Source: Epiperipatus broadwayi (Eukaryota; Onychophora; Udeonychophora; Euonychophora; Peripatidae). Taken from it: 64,000 bases of DNA. A program made the translations under genes and the position numbers. Positions 13,499 to 24,908 of this stretch are shown here, one piece after another (within the stretch, counting starts at the first letter, position 1; each line of letters opens with the position of its first letter). The stretch spans positions 5,045,334 to 5,109,333 of the forward strand of contig JAQFVV010012405.1 in the NCBI GenBank assembly GCA_028023455.1. The letters run 5' to 3'. Below the pieces are notes generated by a model that was not told where the DNA came from, made no database searches, and saw nothing but the letters and a program-made list of their open reading frames with translations.

Positions 13499-14099
13499 GT
13501 AATATTTCTTTGATTAATTCTAATGTCTTTTTCTTTCTGTATAATGGCATTGGCCTTATGATTTACTTATTTCAAAAATATTTATTTTCATTCTACCCTA
13601 GAGCCACCTACTGAAAGCTTGAGTAATTATTTCAGATCAAATAGAGTAGTGCTATAAAATCTTTCAGTAATCATACTAGGATTTAAAGCTGAAACTAATG
13701 CATTTCAAAAAGTCATGTGATATGAGTTTTATCATTATCCTCCCTAAACAACAGATAGAAAGGAGCCTAGAATAAAATTGAGATCTTTAAAATTTATAGA
13801 AACTAATCTAAGTACAACTACATAAAACGATTCAGTCATATGAAATAAAAACTAATATTAAACACTTACTAGTTCCAATTTGTTTTCACTTTTATAATAA
13901 TTTTTAAAGAAGTTTATAGATGACTTAGAAAAAAAAAGTACTTAGAAATGTGATACAGTTTTTGTGGAGTTTTTAAGTGATCAAAAGTAAAGTCAAGTAT
14001 GTTGATGGAGTTCAATTTTTTTTGAATTCGAGGAAGTCTATAGAAAGTTCTAAATATTTTAAGTTCAAATTATAAAGACTTTATACTTAATTAATAAGG

Positions 14100-14965
14100 T
14101 GAAGACTTGGTTTTATTAATTAATGTTCAAACAATTGAAGTTCTTTTAATCATACACTAATGGAAAAATTCTTCAGTAATTTTTATCTTGAATAATTATC
14201 AGCTCAAGAATGTAAATTATTATATCTTGATAGCTTTGTTAGTAAAAATGTGGACTTGAATGTTGAGTGCAAAACAGATTCTATTGTCCTGTGATTGCAT
14301 TTAATAAAGAAAATATAGTATAGCAATAAAAGAATTTGAAGAAGTAATGAATATTGAATACAGTTTAATAAATGATATCAGAAGACAATTACCAAAACAA
14401 TATTAAACTGACTATTATAAGAGCGGAAAAGTGAATGTCTAAAAAGAGTTGGAAAGAGAGAATAGATACAGGATTTATTAAGTCAACAAAACCAATGACT
14501 CAAGGCTTTAATAGGTTTATAAATGTATATGATAACAACTTGGTTTTACTAATTAATGTTCAAACAAAGAAAAATTCTTCAGTAATTTTTATCTTGAATA
14601 ATTATCAGCTCAAGAATGTAAATCATTATAAATATCTTGACAGCTTTGGTAAAAATGTGGACTTGAATGTTGAATGCGAGACAGATTCTATTGGGCTGAT
14701 ATTGCATTTAATAAAAAAAAATATAAAGAGCAATAAAATAATTTGAAGAAGTAATGAATATTGAATATAGTTTAATAAATGACATCAGAAGAAGACAATT
14801 ACCAAAATAATATTAAACTGACTATTATAAGAATGAAAAAAAAAAATGAATGTCTAAAAAGAGTTGGAAAGAGGGAATAGATACAGAATTTATTAAGTCA
14901 ATAAAACCAATGAGTAAAAGCTTTAATAGGTTTATAAATGAAGATGATAACAATCAACCCTTAAA
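14100..14965 (+). pseudogene. Duplicated LINE RT relic, two tandem units of about 410-420 bp
   Basis: AAAAATTCTTCAGTAATTTT occurs at about 14164 and 14572, and TGTCTAAAAAGAGTTGGAAA at about 14433 and 14851, so the segment is duplicated in tandem. In unit 2 the open frame 14435-14746 contains NVNHYKYLDSFGKNVDLN, which resembles the conserved post-RT box Y-x-Y-L-G-S-x-I-x-x-D-G of LINE ORF2. Everything around it is riddled with stops. The likeness is limited to one motif, so treat as probable LINE debris that was duplicated after it died. Confidence 0.45.
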
Positions 14966-15110
14966 CTATCAACAATATCAACCTTGATTGTTATCATATG
15001 CAGCATTTATGAATAGAAACATGCAGGAAGATTTGTGGATAAACAGAAAGAGATAGTAATTGGGAATCAAAAGATATCATAGACCATTACAGATCATATA
15101 AAATATTTAA

Positions 15111-15313
15111 TAATACTTAAATTACCAAACATTATATGATCACTATCTCTTATACTAGCACATAATTGTTATTAAACAAGGCAAATCTCTCTCCATACAG
15201 TAGTGCCACCTTGTGCCAACCAGAGTATTCAATGGCATCCATTGATTACTCTGGTTGGCACAGGGTGGCACTACTGTATGGAGAGAGTTTTGCCTTGTTT
15301 AATACTTAAATTA
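15111..15313 (+). mobile_element. Hairpin retroposon-like element HP2
   Basis: Element 15125-15299 is bounded by a perfect 14-bp direct repeat TAATACTTAAATTA (15111-15124 and 15300-15313). It begins with a non-palindromic head of about 50 bp (CAAACATTATATGATCACTA...), then a nearly perfect hairpin: left arm AACAAGGCAAATCTCTCTCC..., right arm ...GGAGAGAGTTTTGCCTTGTT, meeting at about 15235. It lacks the inner loop present in HP1, HP3 and HP5, so it is the minimal form. Confidence 0.85.
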
Positions 15314-15319
15314 GTTATC

Positions 15320-16520
15320 TATAGAGCTGTGATTTAATCCTCTATGGACTTGAAATAAAGATACTGAAAAAATTTCATTTAACAATGCTTTGGAAGATTT
15401 TTAAAAATGTAATGCAAGATCTTAAGACCAGTAATATTTTAATGTGATACCAGTGTATCTATTATTATTATAGAAACACAATTTTATTGATTTGGGAATG
15501 TAAAGTAAATAAATCACTTTTTTTTTTAAAAAAAAAATACTGTGATGAAATTAAACCTTGTTTTTGTGATGATTATGTAGCTTATTTACATTATGAAGAG
15601 CATCTTAAAATTAGAAGTGAAGTACTGATTTCTTTTATTGAGAAGATGGAGATAAGAATGTAAATCAATGATGAATTATACTTGGGCAAGCTGTTGCACT
15701 GTTTACACCTTAAAAGTTCAAAACTGTAAGGTAACAAATATCAGACCACAGAATTCGAATATGATATATGAGCACATATTTGTGTTTCACATATTGGTTT
15801 ATATAGTCATAGCAAAACTCACTCTTAATTTTTTTTGTCATTTTTTTTGTTGTGAAGTTAGAATGATCACTGAGTGGCTATCACTGATAATTGTTAAGTG
15901 GTAGACTGAAAATTTTATGGTGTACCAATTTTTTGATTCACTTTCTATCACTTATTATTTTACTATTTTAGTGCTTTAAATCTGTTTTGTTCAAGTTATG
16001 CTGTTTCTTTTACTGAATTGTTGTTCATCATTTCTAAAGCATTTGATCCTGAATGGCTACTTTATATTTTATTCATCAGTCTCTGGATCTTTTAAGTTCC
16101 TTATCTAACACCAGACATCATTTACATTTGAAAACATGGTTGTTGTTTACTTTCTATTGCTCAAAATATTCATTCCTTTAGTGGACCAATTTGATTAAGA
16201 TTGCCAATACCTGTGCAAATATTTTTCCAATACTTGCAATAATATTGTAAATATCCAATCCTTTGAGAGTGTTGACATTTGATTATTTTAGAGAGTTTCA
16301 TTTTATTGTCAAGTACCATTGCTTTATTATATCAACAATACGAGAATCCATATCTCTAGTGAGATAACTCTTAATATTTTATTTAACATGGGTTTATGTT
16401 AAGTGCTGACTTACTCTTCCCTTTCTTAAAGTGTTTGGTAATAGAATATGTTTACTGAAAAAATTTTCTCGTCACTTCTGTTAATTGAGAGATACATAAT
16501 TTCTTCTACAAGTATGGTGT
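15320..16520. other. AT-rich DNA, no gene recognised
   Basis: The frame at 15668-15904 (78 aa, plus) has no recognisable motif. No other feature was seen. Confidence 0.4.
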
Positions 16521-16528
16521 GTGCAAAA

Positions 16529-16816
16529 TATTTACAAATTAAAACAGGCAAACTCACTATACATATTGCCACACACAGCAAGATAGAGTAATAAATGGAT
16601 GCTAGAAGGCTTGTGGCCTTGGATCTGAGAGCACTGCACCTAGATCTTAGGATCTCTCAGATCCAAGGCTCCTCACTGCCTTCTGGCATCTATTAATTAC
16701 TCTAGCTTGCTGTGTGTGGCAATACATATAGTGAGTTTTTGCCTGTTTTAACAACAGTTATACACAAGCATAAGAGATGGTAGTCATGTGATGTTTATTG
16801 GCTTATTTACAAATTA
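16529..16816 (-). mobile_element. Hairpin retroposon-like element HP3
   Basis: Element 16542-16803 lies between two perfect copies of TATTTACAAATTA (16529-16541 and 16804-16816, 13 bp). On the minus strand it begins with the head AATAAACATCACATGACTAC and continues into a hairpin with arms AAAACAGGCAAA... and ...TTTGCCTGTTTT. A second, inner palindrome around 16640 (GAGAGCAC... and GCCTTGGATCTGAGAG) is nested in the outer one. Orientation is opposite to HP2 and HP4. Confidence 0.85.
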
Positions 16817-17060
16817 GCAAGTAATTTTTACTTCATAATAGTATTTTGTAATTGAATTTGATACTTTTAGTGCAGTAAGCCCAGACTTTTTATTCAGTAG
16901 TCATGTAAATTGGTTATCTTATTCACTAATCCTTCACACTGACTAATGATAGACTTGTAGGATGATATAAAAATGTTTGAACCCCTTTCTTCACAATTCA
17001 TTTGAAATTGAGAATTTGTTCAATGGTGTCTTTTTATATTATAGTTTTTATGATATAAAC

Positions 17061-17251
17061 TACTTTAATCAATAAACATCACATGATCACTATCTTATAC
17101 TAGCTCATAATTGTTATTAAACAATTCAAAACCAAGAAAAACTCTCCATATAGTATGCACAAGCCTTCTGGCATCCATTGATTGCTCTTGTTAGCACAAG
17201 ATGGCACTACTACATGGAGAGTTTTGCTTTGTTTTGAATTACTTTAATCAA
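17061..17251 (+). mobile_element. Hairpin retroposon-like element HP4
   Basis: Element 17073-17239 is flanked by a perfect 12-bp direct repeat TACTTTAATCAA (17061-17072 and 17240-17251). Head TAAACATCACATGATCACTA matches HP3; the hairpin arms start CAAAACCAAGAAAAACTCTC and end GAGAGTTTTGCTTTGTTTTG. Part of the left arm is deleted (the GTGCCA block is missing), so the hairpin is shorter. Confidence 0.8.
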
Positions 17252-17259
17252 ACTGACTG

Positions 17260-18410
17260 TAATGGTTATATTGTATAGATACTTTCAACAATTTAAATTT
17301 TAGAGGCTAATGTGGCTGTCAATTTTAAAATCCTAATTTGGCAGTAATGGTAAACAAGTCATATTTTTGTATCTCTTATAAAATAAAATATGCATATTAA
17401 ATAAGAATCAACCATTATAATCACTTCAAACATGTCAGTAATTAAAAAAGTGAGTAAAGTCAATATTGGCTTAACTTCAGACAAATAGAATGAGAAATTC
17501 AATAATGAATGAAATTTTTTTCCACATAATAATTTTAAAACTTAAAGCACTGAAAAGTAAAAAAATAATACAAAAGCAACCACTGATAATTTTTATAGCA
17601 AGAAAATAAAAAAAATACAAAAAGCTAACAAATGAAAATTGTTGCCAATACCAACAGATTCACAACAACCAACCATGGTTGAAATAACCTATAAAAATGT
17701 TATATAGGGAGAAATCAAAAGAAATGTATTTTGATTAAGCATTTTGGGTTTCAGGTAATCTTATGAGAACTTTTTACTGTTGTGGAAGATTAACAGTATT
17801 TTTGAATTGTGGGTAGTTATATGTGTGTATGTTTAAATTTATTGGTTTTGTTTGTAATTTTTATTTGAGAAAGTCTATTTGTTTTATAAGTGAAACCATA
17901 GCCAAAATAAAGGAAATTTTATAAATGTATTTTTTGCAAGTATTTTTATTATTTCATTTTTATTACGATGTCAATACAGAATTCAAATAACCAGAAAACA
18001 GGTAGTTTTTAAAGTGATAAGGTAGCATTGAATAAAATTTTCAATATTGATCATTAAAATTAAAAAAAAAAGAAGATAAACTAAAACAAATAAATGTTCC
18101 ATTATGTCATATAAAAGTATATGTTCCTAAAAAAAAGTTGGGAGCAAAAGGACAGCATTATATCACTTCTACTGTCCACTTATTTTATATTCAGAACACC
18201 CGGACTCTATAAAAAAGTGAATATAAAAATAATTTTGAAAGTTACTCAAGACTGAAAATTGAAATATATATATATCAGTTACATATAAAGTTTATAATGT
18301 GTTTTCAAAACCACACACGCCCTTAATTTGTAAACAGGAATTTCATCATTCAGAAAATGAGGGAGGTAACCAAAAATAACTGGAATTTTTAAATAAAAAA
18401 TTGTGTATTT
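17260..18410. other. AT-rich DNA, nothing recognised
   Basis: No open frame with a motif and no repeat family were identified. Confidence 0.4.
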
Positions 18411-18424
18411 ATTATTAGGTGTTT

Positions 18425-19035
18425 CAAATTAAATCCCCTTCCACGTACTGTCCATTTAAAGCAATGCACTAGTCCAAATGTGTTTTTCACTTTTTGAAGT
18501 ATTCCAGAAACTCTTCCAAAATGATGCTTTTTAATGCCTATGCTATTTCTTTTCTTCACCACTTTTAAGCATGCAAAAAAATTTTTTTAATCAATTTTTT
18601 CTAATCAAGAGAATGAAAAGAAGTCACACAAAGCAAGGTCAAGTGATTATAGCTGATGGATAAGCTGGGTCATGGTGAAGCTTGCTCTCTCACTTTACCA
18701 CAAAATTGGAATGTTTACATTTCACCACATCATCCAAAAATGCTTCAGAATTTCTAAGTTTTAAATGTCTGATCATTACAAATGAATTCTGAGTGAATAA
18801 TGCCATTTTCATAAAAAACAAAATCAGCATCATCTTGTTATTGCACTTCATCTGCCATAATTTTTTTGGGATGTGGTGTATTTGAGACTTCTAGTAAACC
18901 ACTTGTAAACATGTGTTTTCTCAGAGAAGCTTGTTTGCAATCTGTTTCAAGCATTATAACTGTTTTCCCTATCATTATCCCTAATAGAAAACAGAATTTT
19001 ACATTCTGACATTCAACAAATAAGTGAGACACAAC
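18425..19035 (-). pseudogene. mariner-type (IS630/Tc1/mariner) transposase relic
   Basis: On the minus strand the N-terminal DNA-binding region survives across two frames: NVKFCFLLG at about 18995, then HVYKWFTRS near 18905, matching the mariner HTH pattern (I-K-F-C-F-K-L-G ... V-Y/F-x-W-x-K-R). About 18830-18780 gives FYENGIIHSEFICNDQT, like the F-D-x-x-G-I-V-H-x-E-F-x-P-x-G-Q-T block. Near 18640 an S-x-D-L-A-x-C-D-F-F-like stretch is visible, and near 18480 EYFKKWKTHLDxCIALNGQY resembles the C-terminal W-x-K-C-I-x-x-x-G-x-Y-F-E-G-D. The region between HTH and the GIIH block, including the first catalytic Asp, is largely deleted, and frames shift repeatedly. Terminal inverted repeats were not identified. 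The element is dead; the family call is fairly secure because several blocks occur in order. Confidence 0.7.
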
Positions 19036-19089
19036 AAAAATATTTATTACACTGCACATTGACTCCTCTCAATAATTACAGTTGGAATT

Positions 19090-19587
19090 CAACAAAACAT
19101 TGCATGTGAGTTAATTTATGGTAATAGCAAGGGAAAGTAGTTTATTAATTAAGGCTAAAACAGGATCAATAGCAACAAAGGAATATACACCTAAATGAAG
19201 AAATGTGGGTGATTTAGTCTGCATATTATGTGAGGAAATCATGGAAAATATTAGGCATTTGCTAATAGAATGTAAATGCTTACAAGCAGAAAGAATACAA
19301 ATAATGAAATTGTGGGAGAATAAATATAGTCAATGTTATTATACAGAAAGTGGGTTATTGGTCTTTATGTTAAGGTTGGAAGAAGATAAAATGGATCTAG
19401 ACACAAAGACCAGGTAGTTAGTATACAAAGATGATATTGTAAAAATTGGATAAAGTAGAATAGAGAAAAATATGGGAAAAACTTAGGATGGAGAATGGAA
19501 AGGGAACGTGACTAACAGGTTTTCTTGAACAGGTTAACTGATATTCCTGACTTTGATAAAGGAGTAGCCATATCACATCACATCATA
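19090..19587 (+). mobile_element. 5'-truncated copy of the 21-26 kb LINE (copy 2)
   Basis: It aligns with the last ~500 bp of the minus-strand LINE: the open frame 19205-19417 keeps the C-terminal zinc-binding motif (CILCEEIMENIRHLLIECKC; Cys-x2-Cys-x7-His-x4-Cys) at its start. It then runs to the shared 3' end, with GGAGTAGCCATATCACATCA and a short (ATCAC)n tail ending about 19587. A Trp codon before the frame is TGA here. Such 5' truncation is typical of LINE retroposition. Confidence 0.85.
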
Positions 19588-19589
19588 TT

Positions 19590-21245
19590 TCTACTTAAGA
19601 TCATGATGTCAAACAGATCTTAAAAGAATACACTATGTTGAGATTATTTAATGTTGGCTTATGTTTCACAAAAATATTAAAGAATTAATACTCTAATATT
19701 ACACTGATAAATATATGACATTAGTAAAGAAAAACCATTTGTGATGTGAGCAAATGTTATTCAAATATTATATATTAAGATGATATATAATGCTAACTAT
19801 ACCATTAAAAAAACAGACTCATGATGCAACATTAGCTTTATCTGTCTGGTAAGACTGCGCGAAACTTGACATTTTTTCAATAGACTTTGAAAATTTATTT
19901 AAGGTAGCTAGACCATAGCCAATCCAATGAAAGAATAAATCAAGACTAAAAAACTTTTCAAAAGCTCATTTTCACATAACTGGCAAACTAGTTTCTCCTT
20001 TATTTATGAGGAGCTGGGTAGTAGAAAGGTTTTTGCTTACAGTGATTTAATTTATTTTTACCCATAATTATTAAAATAAGTCAGTAAATTAAAAATAATA
20101 AACGATAAGTGATCCAAATTAACAGAATAATTTAAGCTTATTTTAAAGTAAAAGTTGTTTTGTAAATAGGCTTCGATTAAAAAATGCAAAATTAATTTAG
20201 AATAAATTATGCAAATGAAAAACATTTGAATAAAGTTTGTTTCATCATTTTTTAAAAATATATTAAAAACACACGCGCACTTGCAAAAAAAAAAAAGAGA
20301 ACAAAAACATTCTTATATATATAAAGGGATAAAAGTGCCAATTTTTCAAATGATAAATCTTAATCAATTTTAAATTATTAACAAATTGGCGAATTACATT
20401 TTAGCACGAAATAATTACATTTCACAAATTTAATATATAACTTCAAATTTATTTATTATATCCATATGTAAATTTTTACAATTTAATGTACTAATGACAA
20501 CCTTTTTGCACTTATAACTTTGATAACATCCATTTAAAATAAATATATTTAATGATAATTACTATTTTAATAATTTATTATGCTGGAAATTTTCGTAAAA
20601 ACTCTAACCCAAATAAAAACTTCATACTCATTTTACTATTAAATTTATTGCAATATATGTTTATAGATGAAATAGATATTTTATTTTTTCCATACTTATT
20701 TAAATTTGTTGTTAAACATCTGATTGTGGTAAACAATGTATATTTCATGCAAAAATTACTCTGCCATAAAATCAAAAAATTAAACGGCTATTGACTATAA
20801 AAAACAAATAAATAAATAACACACACACACACACAGCAAGGTTTAAATATAACTATATATGGATTGCACGGATCCATCAGAATATCCACGATAAATAAAC
20901 TTTAAAATTAATTTCAGTTGTTGTTGATAATAAAGCAGATTAGTCTAACTTAGAATGATTCAGAATATGATCATTAGAAATTCAGCTGGTTACTTGTCCA
21001 GTCAGCATAAAATAATTATTATAAAGGGAGATATCAAATAAACAGCAGCTCCTTTATATACATAATTCAGTAACTGCACCTCAGTTATCAAGTCTCAAAA
21101 AAAAAATAATAAAATTTACTAAAGAAATTTTTTTTTTCAATATTTATTTTTTTATTTCACACTGCCTACACAATACTTATCTATATCTTCAGATGAGATT
21201 GTTAATACAGTATATGTGTCCAACAAATGTAAACATATAGAGTGT
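19590..21245. other. AT-rich DNA with an (AC)n microsatellite
   Basis: The only distinct features are an (AC)n run at 20819-20835 and homopolymers. The overlapping frames at 20552-20794 (plus) and 20578-20775 (minus) show no motif. Confidence 0.5.
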
Positions 21246-21249
21246 GCCA

Positions 21250-21272
21250 GTGATGTGATGTGATGTGATGTA
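21250..21272 (-). repeat. LINE 3' tail, pentanucleotide (ATCAC)n
   Basis: Plus strand shows four TGATG units at 21251-21270. Copies 2 and 3 have shorter, related ends (ATCACATCACATCAT near 19572-19586; GTGTGAT near 58388). This places the element's 3' boundary. Confidence 0.8.
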
Positions 21273-21366
21273 TTATGGCTTCTCCTTAAACGAAGTCAAG
21301 AATATCTCAGCAATTATGCCCAGATAAACCTGTTAGCCACTTTCTTTTACATTCCCCACTCTAAAT

Positions 21367-22094
21367 TTACCCATAATCTGCTCTATCCCATTTCCACAAC
21401 ATAATTTTTGTCAACTCTATAACCTTTATATCTAAATCCCCCTTATCTTTTCCCAAACCCAGCATAAAAACCAATAATTCACTTTCTGTATAATCACTCT
21501 TTTCATATTTATTTTTCCACAACTTCATTATATGTACCCTTTCTGTTTTCAAACATTTACATTCAATTAACAAATGCCTAATATTTTCAATTCCTTCCTT
21601 ACATAATTTACAAAATAAATCACCCATATTTTTCCATTTACATGTATATTCTTTTGTAGCTAAAGATCCTGTTCGAGCCTTAAACAATAAACTACTTTCC
21701 TTACTATTATCATATATTAACTCACACCTAATATTCTGTTTATTTCTATATATATATTTAAACTCTTTTTACTCTCCATACTATTTCTCCATCTCTCTAA
21801 CTCCCTAGTCTTTATTAATAAATTTATTCTTTTATCCCATTCCTTACTACTATAACACTCAATAATCCTCTTAACACAATCATCCCATCTTTTGTACAAA
21901 TATACTGATATAAATTCTTTATCCAAATCTTTTGCATACCGCATTACCTTTCTCACCCATCTTGTTACCTGCCCTTTACTCATAACCCAATTAAATACTA
22001 TTTTAGCTATTCTTTTATTATCCATAAACTGCAATCTACCAAACATTTTCATTTTACTTTTTGCACCTCTCATATGAAAACTTGACCATCCCAT
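21367..22094 (-). pseudogene. LINE ORF2 C-terminal region with CCHC-like zinc motif
   Basis: The frame 22094-21717 (125 aa) continues the RT phase with Trp-rich, basic sequence (MGWSSFHMRGAKSKMKMFG). A frameshift leads to 21687-21367 (106 aa), which holds CKLCKEGIENIRHLLIECKC, a Cys-x2-Cys-x7-His-x4-Cys arrangement typical of C-termini of Jockey/I/CR1-type ORF2 proteins. The 3' UTR follows down to the ATCAC tail. The corresponding part of copy 2 at 19.2 kb is closely similar, confirming that the motif is a family feature. Confidence 0.8.
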
Positions 22095-22121
22095 TTCTCC
22101 TTGAATTGCCTCCCTTGCTGT

Positions 22122-23384
22122 TCATACTTCTGCATCCAATGCATGTCTTCCTACTTCCCTTTGAGCTTTTTCTAAATAATCTAATATCTTTTTACTAACA
22201 TATAATGCATCATTACCATATGTTAACCCTGCTACTGCAACTCCTTTCCATATAATTCTAGCTACATCATATTTATTATATGAAAATACTGTTAATTTCT
22301 TTATCAATCCCTTTCTTTTCTTTGCTTCATTTATAAATTTTTTCTCCCATTCATCCAAATAATTTTTCTGATTACTTAAAATAATTCCCAAATAACTATA
22401 TCTATTCACCACACTTAACTTAATATCTCCCAATAAAAATTCTACATCTTCTCTTTCCTCAGTATTAACCATCGTTATATTTGATTTTTCTTCACTAAAT
22501 TTAATCCCCATCTAATTACCCACCCTTGCACATGTCCTCAACATAACTTCCATATCTTCTCTTTTTTCTGCACACAAAAATATATCATCCGCAAAAAAAA
22601 GACCTGACAAAATATATACTCCCTTACTACCTATTAATGGTATCTCTATCCCTCTTCCTAATCTTTCTATTGCTCTTTCCATTTCACTCAAATACAACAC
22701 AAACAAAATAGGTGACATAGGGCATCCTTGCCTTAGTCCCACACCATTTTTAACTTTAATTGATTCTATATTCTCTAATTGATATATATAATAATTATTT
22801 TCATATAATTTCTTAATAATATCTATTAAAGCTTCATCCATTCCCAAATTTGCTAAACTTATCCATAATCTATTTCTATTTACTCTATCATATGCCTTCT
22901 CTATATCTATAAAACTCATATATAACTGTTTATCTGCATTCCTACTCATATCCATAAGTTGTGTAACTACAAATAAACTATCTCCTATACGCTTATCTAA
23001 TCTAAAACCTCCTTGCATTTCACCCACTACATTATTCCCTTCCATCCATTTTACAACTTTACTAGCCACCATATATGAGAAAACTTTATATAAAACTGAT
23101 GTTACCACTATCAGTCTATAATTATTCAACTTTCTATGATCCTTACCCTTTCCTTTAAATAATATCCTTACTCTTGTATTACTCCAACTACTTGGGAAAA
23201 CTCTATTCTGTGCCATTTTATTAAAACAGGATAATAACTTTACTTTTGCCCTATATCCTAAATTCATTACCATTTCTGCTGCCCATCCATCTAAACCTCT
23301 TGCCTTCCCACTTTTCAATTTCTTCTCTACCTCATTTAGTTCATTTTCTGAAAAGCTAATATTCCCATTACTATATTCTTTCAT
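22122..23384 (-). pseudogene. LINE ORF2 reverse-transcriptase domain, with internal stop
   Basis: Frames 23384-22512 (290 aa) and 22511-22122 (129 aa) are in phase and divided by one TAG at 22512-22514. RT blocks in order: GKARGLDGWAAEM (K-A-x-G-x-D), FPSSWSNTRVRILFKGKGK, LNNYRLIVVTSVLYKVF, GEMQGGFR, MSFIDIEKAYDRVNR (first catalytic Asp), GVGLRQGCPMSPILF, and LFFADDIFL with the F-A-D-D catalytic pair. After the stop, SVVNRYSYLGIIL is the post-RT box. All catalytic Asp residues are present. The enzyme copies element RNA at a nicked target. A further in-phase TGA at 22122-22124 ends the second frame; its context suggests a former Trp codon. RT type is non-LTR; clade uncertain. Confidence 0.88.
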
Positions 23385-23387
23385 ATT

Positions 23388-23993
23388 TTATAACATTCTA
23401 TTATTCACATCTAACATCTTTTCTATATTCATTACATAACTATTTAAGATTTTCTCTAAATCTTCTCTAGAACTACACTCAGTTCCCTCATCATCTAGTA
23501 ATACTAACTCTCTCTCCCCTACATTTCTCCTTTTAATATAATTCCAAAATTTTTTACTTCCATCTCTTCCACTTTTATTTATATCCTCCAAAAATTTACT
23601 ATTCAATTTCATTCTCTCTCTATAAATATCTATTTTAGCCAACTTCTTCTTTTCTAAGTACTTTTCCCATTTAGCATTAATATCTTTTTCACTTTCCTTA
23701 TTTTTAATAGCACACTTATATTCTCTACATGCTTCTTTCCTTTCTTTTACACTTTTACTAATTTTAATTTTTTTATTACTTTTATTCTTTTCAATATTTT
23801 CACCTAAAACCCTATTTGCAACTTTTTCTACTTCCTTACACCAATCCTTATACTCATCCCCAACCCACTCTTCCATTATTTCTTCAACTTGTATTTTATA
23901 CTCTTCCAACTTATTCTTATCATTCACTCTCCATCCACATCTTTCACTATTATTTCTACTTTTATTTCTATTCTCCATCACATTACTAACCAT
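23388..23993 (-). pseudogene. LINE ORF2 linker between endonuclease and RT
   Basis: A 201-aa open stretch in the same frame as the RT domain. It begins after the S-D-H box and is lysine- and glutamate-rich, with KKFWNYIKRR near residue 155, the K-x-F-W-x-x-I-x-x-x box commonly seen upstream of LINE RT domains, and SREDLEKILNSYV just before the RT. A TAA at 23388-23390 separates it from the RT frame with no frameshift, so it is a single nonsense mutation. Confidence 0.75.
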
Positions 23994-24800
23994 TTCAATT
24001 ACAATAAAATTATGATCACTAGTGCATACTTTTTCTTCATTATCATATACCTTAATTTTCTGTATTTTATTTATTCCCTATTTCTCTACCAATACATAAT
24101 CTATTGTGTGAAATATATTATTTCTGGACCATGTGTATTGTCCCTCATAAATATTTAATAAATTTCCAATACTCAAATTCACTTTCTGACAAAATTCTTC
24201 AAAAGCTGTCCATTTTTATTATCTACATCATCAATTTCTTCAATATGTCGATTCATATCCCCTATAACCATTATTCTCATCCCCTTTTCTTTAAAACTTT
24301 GTATATCCTTAACTAAACATTCGTATATGTTACTATTCCACTCCAATATAATTTGACTATCTCCAGTAGCTATATAAACTATAGCCACCATCCATTCTTG
24401 TCTACCCAACCTTATTTCAAACCACAAGTGTTCTTGACATTTAACAATATTTAAATATTTTTTTTGATATAACACCTATACCACCACCCCTTTTTTCTTT
24501 TTCTTTTCTATTTATACCCTGCCATACCAACTGTTCCAAAATAGGTTCTTCTTCTTCTCTTAAATGTGTTTCCACTACTGCTAATACCTCAAGCTCTTCA
24601 TTTTCAATTTGTTTTATTTAATTCCATCCACTTTTCTGGTTTCCTACTATCTTGCATATTCAAAAACCCAATTTTAACAATTTCTTCTTTCCTAACTACT
24701 CTTTTATAAATTCTTTTAATTCTTTCTTCTCCATTACATTTATAAATTACTTTCTTACCATTAATTTTACAAACCCATTCCTTCTCCATATCTATATTTA
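23990..24800 (-). pseudogene. LINE ORF2 N-terminus: AP-type endonuclease, frameshifted
   Basis: The ORF2 start region is open at 24789-24604 (61 aa), where VKIGFLNMQ matches the first strand of APE endonucleases. A frameshifted stretch gives an ETHL-like and a GGGIGV-like block around 24580-24480. The frame 24475-24179 (98 aa) carries MVIGDMN, the G-D-x-N active-site box. A further frame reaches TSDHN near 24020, the S-D-H catalytic box. The domain nicks target DNA for target-primed reverse transcription. Here three different reading frames are needed to cover it, so it cannot be made as one protein. Motif order is normal and nothing large seems missing. Confidence 0.8.
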
Positions 24801-24908
24801 TATCAAAATCAAATTTCTTTTGCTTACTTCTTATATTCCATCCATTCTTTTTAATAATATTACAATTTAAAAACCCACCCCCCTTTATAAGTTTCCCCCA
24901 AAAAATTC

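Noticed and set aside
21892-24870. Several plus-strand frames (21892, 23889, 24104, 24652)
   Set aside because: Antisense to LINE ORF2; the low-C, high-A coding strand leaves the other strand open by composition.
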